From Actinomycetota bacterium (GTDB lineage: Bacteria > Actinomycetota > Actinomycetes > Actinomycetales > Angustibacteraceae), in assembly GCA_014377795.1 (NCBI GenBank), contig JACMOY010000138.1, forward strand, positions 1-7,751: DNA of 7,751 nucleotides, in the 5' to 3' direction. Of this stretch, positions 5,645-7,751 are shown piece after piece (position 1 is the first letter of the stretch; the number at the start of each line of letters is the position of its first letter). Under the pieces are notes generated by a model that saw only the letters and a program-made list of their open reading frames with translations, was not told where the DNA came from and did no database searches. Position numbers and translations under genes: made by a program.

Positions 5645-5651
5645 CGCCCGC

Positions 5652-6731
5652 ATGTCGCACCAGACGCATACGCCCGGCCGGTTGCGCCTGGGTCTGAACC
5701 TCGGTTACTGGGGCACCGGCGGTGACGGCGACAACCTGGCGCTGGCCCGCGAAGCCGACCGCCTCGGCTACTCGGTCGCCTGGGCCGCCGAGGCGTACGG
5801 CTCGGACGCCGTCACCGTGCTGTCGTGGGTGGCGGCGCAGACCACCCGCATCGACGTCGGCAGCGCGGTGATGCAGATCCCGGCCCGAACCCCGGCGATG
5901 ACCGCTATGACCGCGGCGACCCTGGATGCGTTGAGCGGCGGGCGGTTTCGCCTGGGACTGGGTGTGTCCGGGCCGCAGGTCTCCGAGGGCTGGCACGGGG
6001 TGCGGTTCGACAAGCCGCTGGCGCGCACCCGCGAGTACGTCGACATCGTGTCGATGGCCCTACGGCGCGAGACCGTGAGGTACGACGGGACGCACTTCAC
6101 GCTGCCCCTGCCCGACGGGCCCGGCAAGGCGATCAGGCTGACGGTGCACCCTGTCCGCGACCGCATCCCGCTGTACCTGGCTGCCGTCGGCCCGAAGAAC
6201 CTCGAGCTCGCCGGTGAGATCGCCGACGGTTGGCTGGCCATCTTCTTCAGCCCCGAGCACGCCGCCGTCTCGATGGATCCGTTGCAAGCCGGGCGGATCA
6301 AGGGCGACCGCGTCGGCGAACCGTTCGACGTCGTCCCCACCGTGCCGGTCGTGATCGCCGACGACCTCGAGCAGGCCGCCGCCCCGGTGCGCGGCTACGC
6401 GGCCCTGTACGTCGGCGGCATGGGCAGCAAGGAGCAGAACTTCTACAACGCGCTGGCCCGCCGGATGGGCTTCGAGGCCGAGGCGGACGAGGTGCAGCGG
6501 CTGTTCCTGGACCGCAAGCACCGCGAGGCCGCCGCCGCCGTCCCCCTGGACTTCATCGACCAGACGGCGCTGATCGGCCCCCGCGAACGGATCCGCGACC
6601 GGTTGCACGCGTACGCCGAAGCCGGGGTGACCACGCTCAGCGTCTCGGTGCTCGACCCGACGCTCGAGCGAGGTCTGCACACGATCCGCACGATGGCGGA
6701 GCTGCTGGACGAGTCCGGTCTGGCAGCCTGA
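5652..6731 (+). CDS. LLM-class F420-dependent oxidoreductase, Rv3520c family
   Basis: The 359-residue product is a luciferase-like TIM-barrel protein expected to use reduced coenzyme F420 (or FMN) in a cytoplasmic redox reaction; the substrate is unknown. It closely follows my recollection of mycobacterial Rv3520c: RLGLNLGYWG (11-21), AAEAYGSDAVTVLSW (45-59), the diagnostic LGLGVSGPQVSEGWHG (101-116), KPLARTREYVDIV (121-133), AVGPKNLELAGEIADGW (178-194), ALYVGGMGSKEQNFYNALARRMG (251-273) and a closing DFIDQTALIGPRERIRDRL region. Length fits the family. The frame is open further upstream, but that sequence is antisense to the reductase gene; ATG 5652 follows the leaderless -10. The neighbouring uppP starts five bases after its stop, so the two are probably cotranscribed. 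F420 use is inferred from family, not from visible residues alone. Confidence 0.9.
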   Translation: MSHQTHTPGRLRLGLNLGYWGTGGDGDNLALAREADRLGYSVAWAAEAYGSDAVTVLSWVAAQTTRIDVGSAVMQIPARTPAMTAMTAATLDALSGGRFRLGLGVSGPQVSEGWHGVRFDKPLARTREYVDIVSMALRRETVRYDGTHFTLPLPDGPGKAIRLTVHPVRDRIPLYLAAVGPKNLELAGEIADGWLAIFFSPEHAAVSMDPLQAGRIKGDRVGEPFDVVPTVPVVIADDLEQAAAPVRGYAALYVGGMGSKEQNFYNALARRMGFEAEADEVQRLFLDRKHREAAAAVPLDFIDQTALIGPRERIRDRLHAYAEAGVTTLSVSVLDPTLERGLHTIRTMAELLDESGLAA

Positions 6732-6736
6732 GCGTC

Positions 6737-7573
6737 GTGAGCGACCTGACCTACGTCCAGTCCGTCGTCCTCGGCGTCGTCGAGGGCCTGACCGAGTTCC
6801 TGCCCGTCTCCAGCACCGGCCACCTGACCATCACCGAGAAGCTGATGGGCCTGAAGGTCGACGACCCCGCCGTCACCTCCTTCACCGCCGTGGTGCAGCT
6901 CGGCGCGATCGTCGCCACGCTCATCTACTTCCGCTCTGACATCACCCGGCTCGCCGGGGCCTTCGTCGGCGGCCTGCGCGACCGCGAGCGCCGCGACACC
7001 CTCGACTACCGGCTGGCGTGGTTCGTCATCGTGGGGTCCATCCCGGTCGCCGTCGCCGGCCTCGCGCTCAAGGACGTGATCACCGGACCGCTGCGCAGCC
7101 TGTGGGTCGTCGCGGTGGCCCTGATCGCCTGGAGCCTGGTGATGGTGGTCGCCGAGCGTCGCGCCACCCAGTCCAAGGGCGAGCGCGACCTCACGCTCAC
7201 CGACGTCCTGGTCATCGGTCTGGTCCAGTGCATCGCCCTGGTGCCAGGCGTCTCACGCTCGGGTGCCACCATCTCGGCCGGCCTGCTCCGCGGTGTCGAC
7301 CGGGTGAGCGCCACCCGGCTGTCGTTCTTCCTCGCGATCCCCGCCCTGACCGCGGCGGGGCTCTACGAGCTCAAGGACGTCGACACCAAAGTCGTCGGCG
7401 TCGGTCAGATCCTCATCGGCACCTTCGTCGCCTTCGTCGTCGCCTACGCCTCCATCGCGTGGCTGCTGCGCTTCGTCCAACGCCACCCCCTCACGGTGTT
7501 CGTCTACTACCGCGTCGCCCTGGGCCTCGCGCTGGTCGTGCTGCTCGGCGTCGGGGCGCTGTCGGCCACCTGA
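6737..7573 (+). CDS. uppP: Undecaprenyl-diphosphatase UppP (BacA)
   Basis: The 278-residue integral membrane enzyme dephosphorylates undecaprenyl pyrophosphate to the monophosphate, recycling the lipid carrier used for peptidoglycan and other wall polymers; overproduction gives bacitracin resistance in other bacteria. All family signatures are intact: the (E/Q)xxxE motif as Glu16 and Glu20 in VVEGLTEFLPVSSTGH (14-29), with Ser26 and His29, and the second motif PGVSRSGATI (170-179) with Arg174. Several strongly hydrophobic segments are visible (for example about 92-110, 122-140, 155-170, 195-211, 223-245, 256-276), matching the polytopic topology. GTG 6737 puts Glu16/Glu20 at the expected distance from the N-terminus. 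It starts five bases after the oxidoreductase stop without a good Shine-Dalgarno, suggesting coupled translation within the operon. Length is normal. Confidence 0.95.
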   Translation: MSDLTYVQSVVLGVVEGLTEFLPVSSTGHLTITEKLMGLKVDDPAVTSFTAVVQLGAIVATLIYFRSDITRLAGAFVGGLRDRERRDTLDYRLAWFVIVGSIPVAVAGLALKDVITGPLRSLWVVAVALIAWSLVMVVAERRATQSKGERDLTLTDVLVIGLVQCIALVPGVSRSGATISAGLLRGVDRVSATRLSFFLAIPALTAAGLYELKDVDTKVVGVGQILIGTFVAFVVAYASIAWLLRFVQRHPLTVFVYYRVALGLALVVLLGVGALSAT

Positions 7574-7577
7574 GGCA

Positions 7578-7616
7578 CCGGCTGCGGCGAACGGGTGACG
7601 TCCCTCCGCCGACCGG
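7578..7616 (+). terminator. Possible stem-loop after uppP
   Basis: CCGG (7578..7581) plus CGGCG (7585..7589) can pair with CGCCG (7607..7611) plus CCGG (7613..7616), giving a bulged stem with a 17-base loop starting five bases after the uppP stop. No T tract follows, so it would be an atypical terminator or simply a GC-rich chance fold. The rest of the gap to 7700 shows nothing else I can support. Confidence 0.2.
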
Positions 7617-7712
7617 ATGACGGGGGCCACCTGGCGCGCAACCCGGGGGGGTCGGCGCCGATGCGAATGGCGTGCCCGCCTACCGCGGGGTCGCCGCCGT
7701 CGAAGGAGAGCA

Positions 7713-7751
7713 ATGCCGTCCACCCGAGTCCTCGCTCTCGCGCTCGCCGGC
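7713..7751 (+). CDS. Start of a gene leaving the window, possible exported protein
   Basis: ATG 7713 is preceded by GAAGGAGAG (7702..7710), the best Shine-Dalgarno in the window, at short normal spacing. The 13 visible codons read MPSTRVLALALAG: a basic residue followed by a hydrophobic Ala/Leu run, as at the start of a signal peptide or lipoprotein leader. The frame is open to the edge. Too little is present to name a family. A 139-base gap separates it from uppP, so it may have its own promoter. Confidence 0.5.
   Translation, partial: MPSTRVLALALAG

Noticed and set aside
7640..7660. Run of seven G residues as an origin or quadruplex element
   Set aside because: A single G tract is not enough for a quadruplex, and nothing around it suggests an origin.

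Overview
This is a high-GC window with strong G/C bias at third codon positions, GTG starts and several leaderless-type starts (a TANNNT hexamer 6-7 bases before ATG/GTG). Together with an Rv3520c-type F420-dependent oxidoreductase and a DUF5703-type small protein, this points to an actinobacterium (Actinomycetota). The genus cannot be told from the sequence alone. No obviously new multi-gene system was found. The right-hand 6.3 kb is ordinary chromosomal housekeeping or metabolic sequence, and the left 1.5 kb is an accessory-DNA scar.

Left edge to about 1.5 kb: a minus-strand alanine-rich protein of unknown function (1..419) runs off the left edge. Next comes an apparent scar of an integrated element. 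It holds a YefM-like operator and the first 17 codons of a Phd/YefM-type antitoxin (542..592, plus). These abut a broken, frameshifted tyrosine integrase on the minus strand (about 593..1215), then a doubtful short ORF (1071..1343, minus), then tRNA-Leu with anticodon GAG (1389..1472, minus). The integrase remnant lies downstream of the tRNA 3' end, the layout expected for an element that integrated at the 3' end of a tRNA gene and later decayed.

From 1.5 to 3.6 kb: an M20/M25/M40-family metallopeptidase (1584..2939, plus) converges on a 61-residue DUF5703-type protein (2950..3135, minus). That gene is divergent from a 116-residue, very acidic protein (3212..3562, plus).

From 3.6 to 5.6 kb: a two-gene minus-strand operon encodes an aldo/keto reductase (4667..5602) followed by a PLP-dependent threonine-aldolase/beta-eliminating-lyase-like protein (3570..4670), coupled by a 4-base ATGA overlap.

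From 5.6 to 7.6 kb: a divergent plus-strand unit starts 49 bases from the reductase start. It encodes an Rv3520c-family LLM F420-dependent oxidoreductase (5652..6731) and then, after 5 bases, undecaprenyl-diphosphatase UppP (6737..7573). UppP recycles the C55 lipid carrier for cell-wall synthesis. A further gene with a clear ribosome binding site and an N-terminus like the start of a signal peptide begins at 7713 and leaves the window on the right.
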